Assembly: GCF_008831285.2 (NCBI RefSeq)
Contig: NC_045149.1
Coordinates: 9,824,417-9,888,416, forward strand
Source: Nymphaea colorata
Lineage: Eukaryota; Streptophyta; Magnoliopsida; Nymphaeales; Nymphaeaceae
Direction of reading: 5' to 3'
Length of the DNA: 64,000 nt
The translations under genes and the position numbers were made by a program. The notes under the pieces are model-generated. The model was not told the origin of the DNA, made no database searches, and saw only the letters and a program-made list of their open reading frames with translations. This document shows, piece by piece, positions 11,678-21,039 of this stretch (position 1 is its first letter; each line of letters starts with the position of its first letter).

Positions 11678-12088
11678 ATGAAGGTCGAGCTGAGGCTGGT
11701 GAAGCAAGTAGCAGAGAAATGCCACAGTAAGTTGGCGAGAATGACGACCTTTTCTCATCCTTCATTTCCGAGAGCCGATCTTGGTGACTGTGATGGCACA
11801 ACGTGTTGTCCATCTTCAGCAGCATCTGGTGGTGTGAAGAAGGAGGCGATCAGGAAAGGCCACTTTGCAGTCGTGGCCGCAAGCCGAGATGGGGAGGTGA
11901 AAAGGTTCGTTATCGCGCTGAGTTGCCTGAGGAACCCGGCCTTCCTCAGGCTGCTGGATGAGGCGGAGGAAGAGTTCGGGTGGAGCCAGCAGGGCGTGCT
12001 CTCCGTGCTCTGCCGACCGAGTGAGCTCGAAGACATACTAGCAGAGCATCGCCAGATGGAGATCAGAGACCAACGATGGTCGCAGTAA
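11678..12088 (+). CDS. SAUR (small auxin-up RNA) family protein 1
   Basis: This intronless gene encodes a 136-residue SAUR protein. SAURs are short-lived growth regulators; members of the family inhibit PP2C.D phosphatases and so activate plasma-membrane proton pumps during auxin-driven cell expansion. The SAUR domain is at residues 60-121 with the hallmarks KGHFAVVA, KRFVI, LSCLRNPAFLRLLDEAEEEFG and RPSELEDIL. The N-terminus (VKQVAEKCHSKL) closely matches the SAUR gene at 43981, while residues 25-56 are a variable Ser/Thr/Cys-rich linker. The length fits the longer SAUR subclass. The ATG is chosen because the same N-terminal reading starts there in both paralogues. A TATA box and TGTCTC words lie upstream and a polyadenylation signal downstream. 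No defect is visible. Confidence 0.95.
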   Translation: MKVELRLVKQVAEKCHSKLARMTTFSHPSFPRADLGDCDGTTCCPSSAASGGVKKEAIRKGHFAVVAASRDGEVKRFVIALSCLRNPAFLRLLDEAEEEFGWSQQGVLSVLCRPSELEDILAEHRQMEIRDQRWSQ

Positions 12089-12353
12089 GCAGCGGCTGTG
12101 AATCGAGTGTTTTGTGCTGCCCTTTGGCCCTACTTTTGACTTATTTGAAGTTCAGTACTCTTAAGTCTTGAACTATGTAGCATATTTCGAGCTGAACGTG
12201 TACGTGTTTGTATGTGCACTTGTGTCCGTACGTGTGATTATATGTGAGAGAAATGAGAGCTCAAATGCTTTTCTAGTGAGGTTGAGAAATTTTGAGAGCT
12301 TAAAAGTTTTTTGGATGACGGTGTTAATATTTCTAGCTCTTCTATCTACAATC

Positions 12354-12359
12354 AATAAA
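12354..12359 (+). terminator. Possible polyadenylation signal of SAUR gene 1
   Basis: AATAAA lies 266 bp after the stop codon, within the usual 3' UTR range for a SAUR transcript. Confidence 0.4.
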
Positions 12360-12513
12360 GATGTATCTTCTATGGAATTATATATTGGGCTTATTAGAAT
12401 TACTTGAGTAATTTAAGCAAGTTCCCGGGTATGGATAAACGTGTTTCGGCAGGGGTGGCCTCAAAGTGGAGCCTGAAGGCGCCATGCTTCTTCAAAAAAA
12501 AACAATATATATA

Positions 12514-13211
12514 TAGGCCTGGGCATCGGCCCGGTAAAACCCGGCCCAGGTCGGCCCGTCGGGCCCAAGACCCAGCCCTGGCCCGGCCCGATTATTTGAC
12601 GTACCGGGCCGGGTCGGGTACCGGGCCTAGTCGACCATGCCCGTGGCCCAGCCCAGCCCGTTTTTGTTAACTGGCGGGCCGGGTCGGGTCTTGCTGGGTC
12701 GGCCTGATGCCTACACGGCCGTCTCCAGCTCTCCACCTCCTCCCCATCAGCTCTCCGCCCTGCCAACGACCCCATCGCCCATCAGCTTCCCTCCGTTCCT
12801 GAACAGCGACCAGGGCAGCCTCTTGTGGACACAGAACACCTTAACCACCGCGTCCATTGAAGGCACAACCTTAATCACGTTCTCCTTCTTAGCTTCACCA
12901 ACATTAGCAGAAGCAAGTCTCAACAACTCTCCACTACTGTCTTCAACAACCCTTGTTACCATCCTAGTCGGTGAGCCAAGTGCCCAATTCGGAGGTGGGT
13001 GGTTCCCATACTATTGCGCCCTCTTTCGAATGCACGGTCCCGGTGTTCTGGGCATCATCAATGGGGTTCTTCCTCGGTCGCCCGCGCTTCCTCTGCTCCG
13101 TAGCTCTGTCCTCGACCCGTTAAGATCTCAGGCCGGACCGGGCTCACTCAAGTTGAGCCCGATAAAGAAAATGTTCGACCCAAACCCGGCCCGGCCCGAC
13201 GCCCAGGCCTA
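12514..13211. mobile_element. 698-bp TIR element carrying captured gene sequence (Pack-hAT-like)
   Basis: It starts TAGGCCTGGGCATCGG and ends with the inverted counterpart CCGACGCCCAGGCCTA, giving 16-bp terminal inverted repeats with a single mismatch. Both flanks read TATATA, consistent with, but not proof of, an 8-bp target duplication. GC-rich subterminal blocks (CCCGGCCC words) flank about 400 bp of unrelated, codon-like sequence (12720-13110). The same termini bracket the MITE at 55868-56163, which has an exact 8-bp duplication, so I assign it to the hAT type. No transposase is encoded. Confidence 0.75.
12825..13098 (-). pseudogene. Captured fragment of a protease Do-like 9 (DEG9)-like gene
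   Basis: Read on the minus strand, the element's interior translates first to a stretch with the basic AT-hook-like KRGRPRKNP (near 13090-13064) and VHSKEGAIVWEPP. After a stop and frame change comes VTRVVEDSSG, ending in KVVPSMDAVVKVFCVH (down to 12825). The last motif is, from memory of the family, the segment just before the protease domain of plant DEG9-type serine proteases. After CVH the similarity stops abruptly, as at an exon edge or capture junction. The catalytic domain is absent, so no protease is made. The assignment rests on one motif and needs a search. Confidence 0.5.
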
Positions 13212-13220
13212 TATATAAAA

Positions 13221-13903
13221 TCTGAAAATTTATTTTTCACTCTCTATCAAAATTTTAAAATGATACTTTAACTCTCTTAATAAAAAATTCTTAACTCTGC
13301 TTCAGAATTTAAGGTTGGCAGTTCAGGTCATGTGCTCGTGGTAGGCTATTTTTAGGCGCAGTCAAAACCAAAAACAACACCTATAAGCGGAAGCAACGAC
13401 CAAAGCTTATAAAAAAGAACAAAGCATAGCCCATTGAGCAAAGCCCTTCTGGTACACCACCCAAGCCTCTTGAACACTAAGTGTGGCAAAATCTGCTGAG
13501 GGTTTTCAATAACAATGAAGATATTTTTCAATAACAATAGGAAGCCATGCATTGAAAAAGAAAACAAAAAACAAATGCATGTGGTTATAAAAAAAATATT
13601 TAGCCTATATAAAATTCTGAAAAATTTATTTTTCAGCGTCTGTCAAGATTTTCAAATTATAGTTTAACTCTCCTAATAAAAAATTTCTAACTCCGAATTT
13701 AAGGTTGGCAGTTCAGGTCATGTGCTCATGGTAGGCTATTTTTAGGTGCAGTCATAAGCAAAAACAACACCTATAATTGGAAGCAACGATGAAGGCTTAT
13801 AAAAAGGAGCAAAGCATAACCCAATGAGCTGTACCACCCAAGCCTCTTGAGTAGGAAGAGTGAGAAAATCTGCGAGGGTTTTCAATAACAATGACGAGGG
13901 ACT
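13221..13903 (+). repeat. Direct duplication of about 290 bp, offset 395 bp
   Basis: Copy A (13221-13516) and copy B (13616-13903) share TTAAGGTTGGCAGTTCAGG, CATGTGCTC, GGTAGGCTATTTTTAGG, AACAACACCTATAA and GGGTTTTCAATAACAATGA. Copy A starts at the right edge of the TIR element at 12514-13211. The copies differ by small indels and substitutions. No coding sequence. Confidence 0.75.
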
Positions 13904-14190
13904 CGAGTAGGAAGTTGCCTTTACACGACACTATCTACAGTTGTGTTTGATGCCCTCAGTTATAAGTTCCGAGGATTGATTTTCCGAGGATTGATTTTGG
14001 ATCTTCGGATCTAAGATCCGAAGTTTTTAAAATCCTACCTTATGTGGAAGTGGCAGGAAGTCAGGACTCGAGTAGGAAGTTGCCTTTACACAATACCCTT
14101 TATGGTTGTGATTGATACCCTTGGATATGTGTTCCGAGGGTTGATTTTGGATCCTCCTATCTAAGATCCGAAGTTTTTAAAATCCTACTT
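13899..14190 (+). repeat. Tandem duplication, 165-bp offset
   Basis: Unit 1 begins at 13899 and unit 2 at 14064; both open with GGACTCGAGTAGGAAGTTGC and close with TCTAAGATCCGAAG, then TTTTTAAAATCCTAC. Unit 1 has an extra internal repeat of TTCCGAGGATTGATTTT. It lies directly before the LINE 5' end. Confidence 0.75.
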
Positions 14191-14221
14191 AAAGGAGCAA
14201 AGTTTGGTTTTACTTTCATCA

Positions 14222-14354
14222 GTTCTCTCTCTCTCTCTCTCTCTCCGTCTCTCCGTCTGCCCCCACCGCCCGCTCATCCGGCCCCACTCGCGCTCTCTAT
14301 CTCCCGTCGGCCCCACCGCCCGCCCGTCTCTCCGTCTGCCCCCACCGCCCGCTC
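14222..14354 (+). repeat. (CT)n tract and GC-rich direct repeats in the LINE 5' leader
   Basis: After (CT)n, a 30-bp word beginning CGTCTCTCCGTCTGCCCCC occurs at 14246-14275 and again at 14325-14354. Short tandem units in a 5' leader are common in LINE promoters; promoter activity is inferred only. Confidence 0.6.
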
Positions 14355-14573
14355 GCACGTCTTGACCGTCCGTCTGGGGCCGCACGGCGTTGTCCCCCCC
14401 TTTCCCCGAGCAATGCAGCTCTTCCCCCTTCCCTCTCTGTCGCTTGGGGAGCGCTGGAGCCGTGGGACGTCTCTCCCTACACCTTGAGCGAGGTGCACTG
14501 TAACTGTTTGTTGAATTGCCTGTGAAAACAGGTTCCTTTTTTTTTTTCTTTACTCTTGCACTGTGGGGGTGTC

Positions 14574-16340
14574 ATGGCAGCCCTTCCTCCTCCCCCGCCT
14601 TTGCGGCCGCCCTTGGGGGTTTGGGTTGGGGGTCCTAGTCTTTGTGGTATCAGGCTGGGTAACCCCCTCCCTCTTAATCGCTTGCTTTGTCGTGCGGCGA
14701 TCGGTTTTCTTTGCTCGCCTGAGGGGGTTCGTCAAGCGCAGGCATTGTCTTTCAGTTGGCAGTCTACTATCTTCAATTGCGTTTTCGCCGGCACACTTCA
14801 GCTGAAAGATGCTCGCGGGCTCCTCCAGGCCTTCCTCCCGCCAGCGCGTTGTTGTTTTCTCCTTCTGCAGATGGGCGACTGTTCCTTGCGGCCGAGGCTC
14901 CCCAAGGTGGTCTCCGTTGGTAGGCCAGCCCCCTCACCGTGGTGTGTCCCCTCTTCTCTACGTGCTTCCAGGCTTCGTCGCCTTCTCCGGTCTGTTGCTT
15001 CTATCCGCGTCAGATGGGGCCAGTGGTGGTGTCAGAGGTGTGCTTCCTTGAACGGTCGTCGGGCCGTCACGTGTTCTCGATGTCGCTTTCCTGCTCGTCA
15101 GAATGATCGTCGCCTTTTTGCTCGACGGCATGGTTTTGCAGCGGTCACTGCTTCCTTCTGGGTCCAGGTTCCTCCGCAAGTTGTTCAGCGGTCACCTTCT
15201 TTGGGCGAGAGCTCTATGTTCTTTGGCTCTATCAGACTTCCTTGGCCTGGGCCTACTTGTCCTGGAACGCGGGGTCCTCCTTTTTCGGTACAGGTTCCGC
15301 AGGTTTTCAGGCCAGGTGATCCGCCGCACCAGTGCTCTTCGGTGGTAGAGCTGCCGCCTTCTCAGCTTCCGCCCTTGCTTCCCTCACCGCGGGCGCCAGC
15401 CTCTCCTCAGCGAAGGAGTCTAGCCTGCTCTCTGCCACGCTCCTCTGAGGTACCCTGCTCGCCCTTTCCTTTTCCTGCTTTGCGAGCTGGGGCTCCACGC
15501 GAGTCCACCTCGGGCTGCCCCGACCCGTTGCTGGTCGCTGCTCAGTCTGACCTTGGCGACTTCCGGTCGTCTGCACCGTCTCTTTCGGTTGCCCGCCCGT
15601 CGGCAGAGGGTCCTCCCCTTGAGGCTGCTGTTGTTGCTCGCTCTCGTCCGACTGCGGCCTGCGTTGTCTTGGCCTCTGGAGTCTCGGCACCCCCAGTCAG
15701 TCGTTCTCCCTCCGTTGCCTGTACGTTGCTCTTTACCTTGGTTACTGGCCCCCCTATGCCCCCCCCCCTTACACCCAGGACCTCCTCCTTTGCCTATCTG
15801 CCTTGGGTTTTTTCTGTTTCTTTTGACAGTAGCTTTAGTTCTTACTGGCCTTCCTTGCATTTTCTGCTCCCTAGACTCAGTCGCTGCTCGCCTCTAAACC
15901 CCACCTACCTGCCTCTCCCACCGGTTAGCCCTGCCCTCTCCCGCATCCCTTATGTTGGCTCTTTTTCCCCTGCCCTGCGGTCTGAGTCTGAGTTCACCTC
16001 TACCCCATCGTCCTCCCCTGTTCAGTTGTCTGGCCCCACCACGAGTCCTGTGGGTCGTCACTCCCTGCCCGATAGGTTGCCACCTGTTGCCCCCTTGTTG
16101 GATGCTGAGTTGGGCATCTCCCTCCCGGATGCGCTTGACGCTCTTAAGGTCTCTCTTCCGCCTGAGCAACTTGATTTGTTGCGTTCCTCTTTTGCTGCCG
16201 TTGTGGCACCGGTCTCCCGCTCCAGCCTGGCCAGGTTGCGGCGGGAGTTGCGTAGGATTGGGGCTTCCGCAGCCTCCGTCCTCCCTCCTGGTGCCGCCAG
16301 GGCGACCAGACGTTCGTCGCTTCATGTGGTTCCCCCATGA
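14574..16340 (+). CDS. LINE ORF1 protein with RanBP2-type zinc finger
   Basis: An open frame of 588 codons from the first ATG (14574). It occupies the ORF1 place of an L1-type LINE, whose product normally binds the element's RNA. The usual CCHC knuckle of plant LINE ORF1 is not visible. Instead residues 151-170 (15024-15083) read WWCQRC, then SLNG, then TCSRC: the exact spacing W-x-C-x2-C-x3-N-x6-C-x2-C of RanBP2-type fingers, which can bind single-stranded RNA. The rest is rich in Pro, Ser and Arg; the C-terminal 90 residues look helical (LPDALDALKVSLPPEQLDLL, SLARLRRELRRIG). Its TGA overlaps the ORF2 ATG as ATGA. Whether the protein is still made is unknown. Confidence 0.8.
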   Translation: MAALPPPPPLRPPLGVWVGGPSLCGIRLGNPLPLNRLLCRAAIGFLCSPEGVRQAQALSFSWQSTIFNCVFAGTLQLKDARGLLQAFLPPARCCFLLLQMGDCSLRPRLPKVVSVGRPAPSPWCVPSSLRASRLRRLLRSVASIRVRWGQWWCQRCASLNGRRAVTCSRCRFPARQNDRRLFARRHGFAAVTASFWVQVPPQVVQRSPSLGESSMFFGSIRLPWPGPTCPGTRGPPFSVQVPQVFRPGDPPHQCSSVVELPPSQLPPLLPSPRAPASPQRRSLACSLPRSSEVPCSPFPFPALRAGAPRESTSGCPDPLLVAAQSDLGDFRSSAPSLSVARPSAEGPPLEAAVVARSRPTAACVVLASGVSAPPVSRSPSVACTLLFTLVTGPPMPPPLTPRTSSFAYLPWVFSVSFDSSFSSYWPSLHFLLPRLSRCSPLNPTYLPLPPVSPALSRIPYVGSFSPALRSESEFTSTPSSSPVQLSGPTTSPVGRHSLPDRLPPVAPLLDAELGISLPDALDALKVSLPPEQLDLLRSSFAAVVAPVSRSSLARLRRELRRIGASAASVLPPGAARATRRSSLHVVPP

Positions 16341-19300
16341 GGGTTGCATGTTGGAATGTGCGGGGCCTTAGTGCCCGTTATCGGCGTAGTCATCTCTCTT
16401 CTTGGATCCGTCAGCATGGGCCTTCGGTGCTTATTGTGGTTGAGACCAAGATGTCTGTCATCTCTCACGCTTGTGTTCGTACTTTGTTGTGCCAACCATC
16501 CTTTGGGTTCCTTCCAGCTTGTGGAGCAGCGGGCGGCATCCTGCTGGCTTGGTCTCCACCCCTTACGGGGGCTGTTGTGCATGTCGGAAGGTACTCTATC
16601 TCTGCTTCTCTCAGCGGATTTTGGCCTAATGGTCCGGTCTTGGTTACTGCGGTTTATGGCCCTTGCGTTGGGGCTTTGCGTGGGCAGCTGTGGGCTGAGC
16701 TGCATCAGGTTCGCCAGCTTGCAGCTTCCCCTTGGTTTCTGGCAGAAGACTTCAACTGTTTGCTTAGCCCTGCTGACTCTTCCTCCCCTGTCACTTCTGA
16801 CCCGTCTATGTCTGCTTTTCGATCTTTCGTTGATGAGTTTGGTCTTTTTGACGTGCCTTCGACTAACGGTACGTTTACTTGGTCTAATAATAGGAACCCT
16901 CCGATCCTTCGTAGGTTGGACTGTATCTTCCTCTCGCCTGAGTTGTTCTCTGTTTTTCCTTCATCCTCCTTGGTTCTTGGCCCGAGGCACCTGTCTGATC
17001 ATGCTCCGCTGCTCTTTTCCCTTCTTCGGGGTAGGGCTGGTATCGGGCACGCCAGGTTTCGTTTTTAGATTTGGTGGCTCCGTGATGAATCCTTTGTAGC
17101 TACCGTCCCTAATTGGTGGGCTCGTGCAGTCAATGGTAGGTGGGCTGCTTTCAGGCTCTCACGGAAGTTGCACTCCATCAGGAGGGAGGCGCTCGCCTGA
17201 AAGCGCATTTTCTGGAGCAGCAAATTTTTGGAAGTGGCTGTTTGGGATGAGGAGATCATGTCCCTTCAGGCCTCTGATAATATCTCTGCGGATCAGTCTT
17301 CCCGTCTCCTTTCTCTGCAGTGTCTTGCCCAGGAGTGGCGGATTAGGAAGTCTATCCATTGGCAGCAACGCTCTAGGCTGGGTTGGCTCGCGCAGGGGGA
17401 CCAGAACTCTAGATTCTTCCACTTGGCCGCCTCTCAGAGGCGCCGTCAGACGTTGCTCCAGTCCATGGGTATCGGGGGCAGGATTTTTCTTGCTGATGAC
17501 ATCCTCCCGGCCCTGAGCGCTCATTTCAAGGATTTCTACTCTAAACCTCTTCGCTTCCGTGCCATGCTGCCGGATTTTCACCTCTCCTCTCTCTCTGTCT
17601 CTTGTGCGATCGCTCTTGAGCGGCCCTTCCAACACCAAGAGATCAAGAACGCAGTCTGGGCCCTTGGCTCGGGTAAGGCGCCCGGCATTGATGGTTTCCC
17701 AGTCGAATTTTTTCGTACTTTTTGGGAGGTTTGTAGCGCGGATGTGTTTGCGTTTTGTGATGAGTTCGCCTCCAATTCTGTTTTCCTCAAGGAATTCAAT
17801 CAGGCTACCTGCGTCCTGGTGCCTAAGCGCCCTAACCCTATGGACGTCACCCACTTTCGCCCGATCTCCATCCTTGGCACGCCGTACAAGATTATTGCTA
17901 AGTTGCTCTCTATGCGGCTTGCGCCAGTCATGCCTTCAGTCATTAACCTCTTCCAGGTTGCTTTCGTCAAGGGTCGGCGTCTGCAGGATGCGGTTGTCCT
18001 AGCCAATGAGGTTGTTCACTCCCTTTACTGTCTACGGCTACCTTCATTCATCCTGAAGTTGGACATCTCTAAGGCTTTTGACTCGGTTAGTTGGGAGTTC
18101 CTTTCTGACCTCCTCACCCGTTTGCGTTTGGTCCTTCGTTTAGGCAGTGGATCATGTCGCTGGTCACTGGGGCCCAGCTTGCGGTTTCCTTCAATGGGAA
18201 GTGTGGTGATTTCTTCTGTCTCGAGCGTGGCCTCCGTCAAGGTTGCCCGTTATCGCCCTTGCTTTTCAACTTGGTTGCTGAGAGCTTTTCTGCACTTTTC
18301 CATCACACAACGGTCGTTGGCTTCCTCACACCCCATTCGCTCCCCCACTTACCGTCCTTCTCCACCCTTCAGTATGCTGATGATTTTCTCCTGTTCGGCA
18401 GTGCTTCTCGCCAGTAGCTCATCCTTCGGGTCTTTGAGCTCATCTCAGGTCTTTCTATTAATTCCGCCAAGTGTCACCTCTTCTTCATTCACGTGGATCC
18501 GGCCACGGTACTTCTCGCGGAAGCTTGCTTTGGGTGTAAGGCTACTAGCCTGCCCATGGACTATCTGGGGCTTCAGATTACGTTGTCGCCTCCTGCTCCT
18601 TCTTTTTGGGATGGGGTGGAGCAGAAGCTTACGGATCGCCTTCAGTGTTGGCAGGGAAAGCTGCTTTCTCTTCCAGGTCGGATTACTTTGGCTAAGCACT
18701 GCCTTGCGTCAGTTCCCCTCCATGCTTTGTCTGTCTTTCGGCATCTTGTGGCTGTCTTGCGTAGGTTTGATAAGCTTATTCGTAAGTTTGTTTGGGATGG
18801 TGATCGACCTTCAGATCGCCTTGCGCATTGGGATGTGGTTGCCTTTCCACGTCTTCTTGGGGGTGCTGGGGTTACCAACCTTAGTCGGGCTTGCGAGTCT
18901 TCCCTGTGTTCTTGGTGGTGGCGGTTAGCTACTGAACATTCTCCCATCACCCAATTCATTAGTTCAAAATTCGACCTGCCTTCCCCTAGCGTCTGGCATA
19001 GTTCTATATCTCACATATCCCCTTCTCACTTTTGGTCCGACATCCTTTCTGTCCTTCCTCTTTTCCTCCGCCTTGCTGACCTCTCATCGTTCACGTCCCC
19101 ATCCTGGCCCCTTTCACCTACCCGTGAGTTCACTTTTTCTTCTTGCTACCTGGCCTCCTTTGGTCTCTCTGTCGCGTCACTCCCCCCCCCCCCCCGGTCT
19201 CTTTGGTCTCCTGGCCCTTCTCCTCGAGCCATTGCTTTTGTTTGGCTTCTTCTGACTGGCCATATCAACACTTTTGATCACCTGCAGCGCCTTGGCATTA

Positions 19301-19662
19301 GTTTGGCTAACCAGTGTCCCCTATGTCTTGTTGCGATTGAGTCTCGGGTCCACCTTTTTACTTCTTGCCCTTTTTTCTCTAGTGTCCTTGCTTTTACTTG
19401 GCCTTCTCTTGTTAGTAATCTTCCAAACCCACCATCCATTCGTCTTTTCTTCCTCTTTTGTCCTTCCCCCCACCTGACTGCTTCCTGGGGTCATGTCTGG
19501 AGGCCGTGGCTCATTTCAACTTGGTGGCGCATTTGGGTGGAGCGCAACAACAGGGTCTTCAGGGGCACATTCTCTTCACCAGATTATGTGGCTCGTCTTG
19601 TGCAAGGGGATATCCAGTTCGCCATTCAGTTAAAGCGCCGCTGTCTGACTGCGGTTGGGTGA
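16337..19662 (+). pseudogene. LINE ORF2: endonuclease and reverse transcriptase, broken
   Basis: ORF2 starts at the ATG overlapping the ORF1 stop. Residues 1-243 are an APE-type endonuclease (CWNVRG, VVETK, AVYGP, AEDFN, TWSNNR, LSDHAPL) that would nick target DNA. A TAG at 17066-17068 and a TGA at 17198-17200 interrupt the frame. The reverse transcriptase then shows GKAPGIDGFPVEFF, FRPISIL, KLDISKAFDSVSW, GLRQGCPLSPLLFN and the catalytic LQYADDFLLF. A one-base loss near 18126 shifts the frame between AFDSVSW and GLRQG, and a TAG stands at 18415-18417. The C-terminal zinc-binding region (CPLC, HLFTSCPF) and a LINE-typical WWRIWVERNN tail end at the TGA 19660-19662. Full length would be about 1,108 codons, normal for plant L1. 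Confidence 0.9.
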
Positions 19663-19825
19663 CTGTGTCGTTTGGTCTTTCCTCTTCTCTTCTATTTTTC
19701 TGTGCATTGTATTGTTTATTTGTTCCTCCTGCTTGTGTTTTTTGCGTAATTTTGTTCTTTGCGGATTGTTTGTGTATTTAGGGGACCCCTTGTCCCCAAA
19801 TTTTGTTATATATTCCCATTTTATC

Positions 19826-19827
<2 letters not shown>

Positions 19828-19863
<36 letters not shown>
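19828..19863. repeat. (CT)18 microsatellite at the LINE 3' edge
   Basis: This pure CT run follows the LINE 3' UTR; it mirrors the CT run at the 5' edge. Confidence 0.9.
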
Positions 19864-19867
<4 letters not shown>

Positions 19868-21039
19868 TTCAGCCATCCGACCGGCGGGGAAATGGCGTGG
19901 AGCACATCGGATGGCTGGACGACCGACAGAGCGCCGTGGGTGTCGCGCTTCCCTCTCTTTCTATCTGAGCCAGAAAAGTGGGGTTTGACTCCCTCTTTTT
20001 CTGGCTCAAAAAGAGGCTACGCATGCCCTCTTTTCCAACCAGGAAGAGAGGATTTCAACCCTCTAAAGCCCTCGTCAGTGGTCGAGGGTTTCAATTTTGA
20101 AACCCTTGGCCACTGCTAAGGGTTTTAGAATCGAAACCCTTCAGAGTGGTGGAGGGTTTTGATTTTTAAAAAGCCGAAAGGGTCTCTCTCTCTCTCTCTC
20201 TCTCTCTTTTGCAGAGAAAGAGGGGACAACAGAGGGCTTGCCGGTGCCTCTTCTCACCATGGGTGCTCCTTTTTTCTCAATCTTCCCACCATCACCTCTC
20301 CCATGGAGCTTAGAATCACAGGAGAGGTCAGACTGTTCCGCCACCCTCCGACCTGAAATTTGTGCATTTCAAGCCCGTCGTGGATCTGAAATCCACGGAT
20401 GTTAAAATCACTGTTGGGCAACACCGTGGATCTCTAAGATCTGATGTTGGTTCTGAGATTCATATTGTTCATCATTGTTGTATTTTATTTTGTATATCCA
20501 TCAACATCTCAGAGGTTTTTTTTTTGCAAGAGAACTATAGTCTAAGTTTGATTTTTATCTAAGGCTCATAAGTTTGATTTTTATCTAAGGCTCATTTAGG
20601 GTCAAGGCTGGTTTCTTGAATGGTTGAGAGTTCATGGTGAAAGTATGTGTTGAGGACATAGTGCTGGTACTTGGTTGACATTTTACTAAACTCTATGTGT
20701 TTTTCAATGAGATATTTGGAGCTAGAGTAAGCAAAATTGAAATAAAACAGATAAAAATCACTAAACCTAGAGGGAGACATCAATCTAGAAGGTCTTCTTC
20801 CTTCAGGTATGCTATTTGTCAATAGTCTGGCTTTTGTGAGCTCAAGGAGGTTGACTCACAACTTTGAGGGACAGAACTACTCACTACAGAGTAAGAAACC
20901 GATGGGAGAGTGCTGAAAGGAAAACAACGAGAGGAGATAGAAGACGACATAGTGGAATTGAAGTCATCAAAAACTGAAAAAAAAAAGTCTTTGGAGTAGA
21001 TTGTTGGTTGTGGTTACTATGACTCTATATCTCCCCCTC
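19864..21039. other. Non-coding stretch with GGGTTTC/GAAACCC repeats and a (CT)n tract
   Basis: It contains a perfect 22-bp palindrome at 20085-20106 (AGGGTTTCAA, two bases, TTGAAACCCT), several AAACCCT or AGGGTTT words to 20156, and (CT)n at 20183-20207. A 20-bp word (TAAGTTTGATTTTTATCTAA) is repeated at about 20541 and 20569. No gene is seen. Confidence 0.5.

Larger units (their letters stand above)
14222..19863 (+). mobile_element. L1-clade LINE retrotransposon, nearly full length
   Basis: A GC-rich 5' leader, a 588-codon ORF1, an ORF2 with endonuclease, reverse transcriptase and C-terminal zinc-binding region, and a short 3' UTR follow in L1 order. The element body is clearly GC-richer than its AT-rich surroundings. 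Pyrimidine (CT)n tracts lie at both edges (14222-14245 and 19828-19863), either because it entered a (CT)n site or because its ends contain such tracts; no other target duplication or poly(A) tail is evident. ORF1 is open, ORF2 is broken at four places, so the copy is fairly young but not autonomous. Confidence 0.9.

Noticed and set aside
14563-15348. Alternative plus-strand frames (14563-14805, 14809-15051, 15103-15348) overlapping ORF1
   Set aside because: They are fragments in another frame, leucine-rich by composition, while the 588-codon frame spans the whole region and contains the zinc finger.
14958-16705. Several long frames on the minus strand opposite LINE ORF1 and the endonuclease (15307-15690, 15420-15860, 15894-16349 and others)
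   Set aside because: They are antisense shadows in GC-rich DNA; their translations are low-complexity (Arg/Gln/Gly/Pro-rich) while the plus strand carries the domain-bearing frames.
17159-17854. 231-codon minus-strand frame
   Set aside because: It is antisense to the well-conserved LINE reverse transcriptase and has no recognisable domain.
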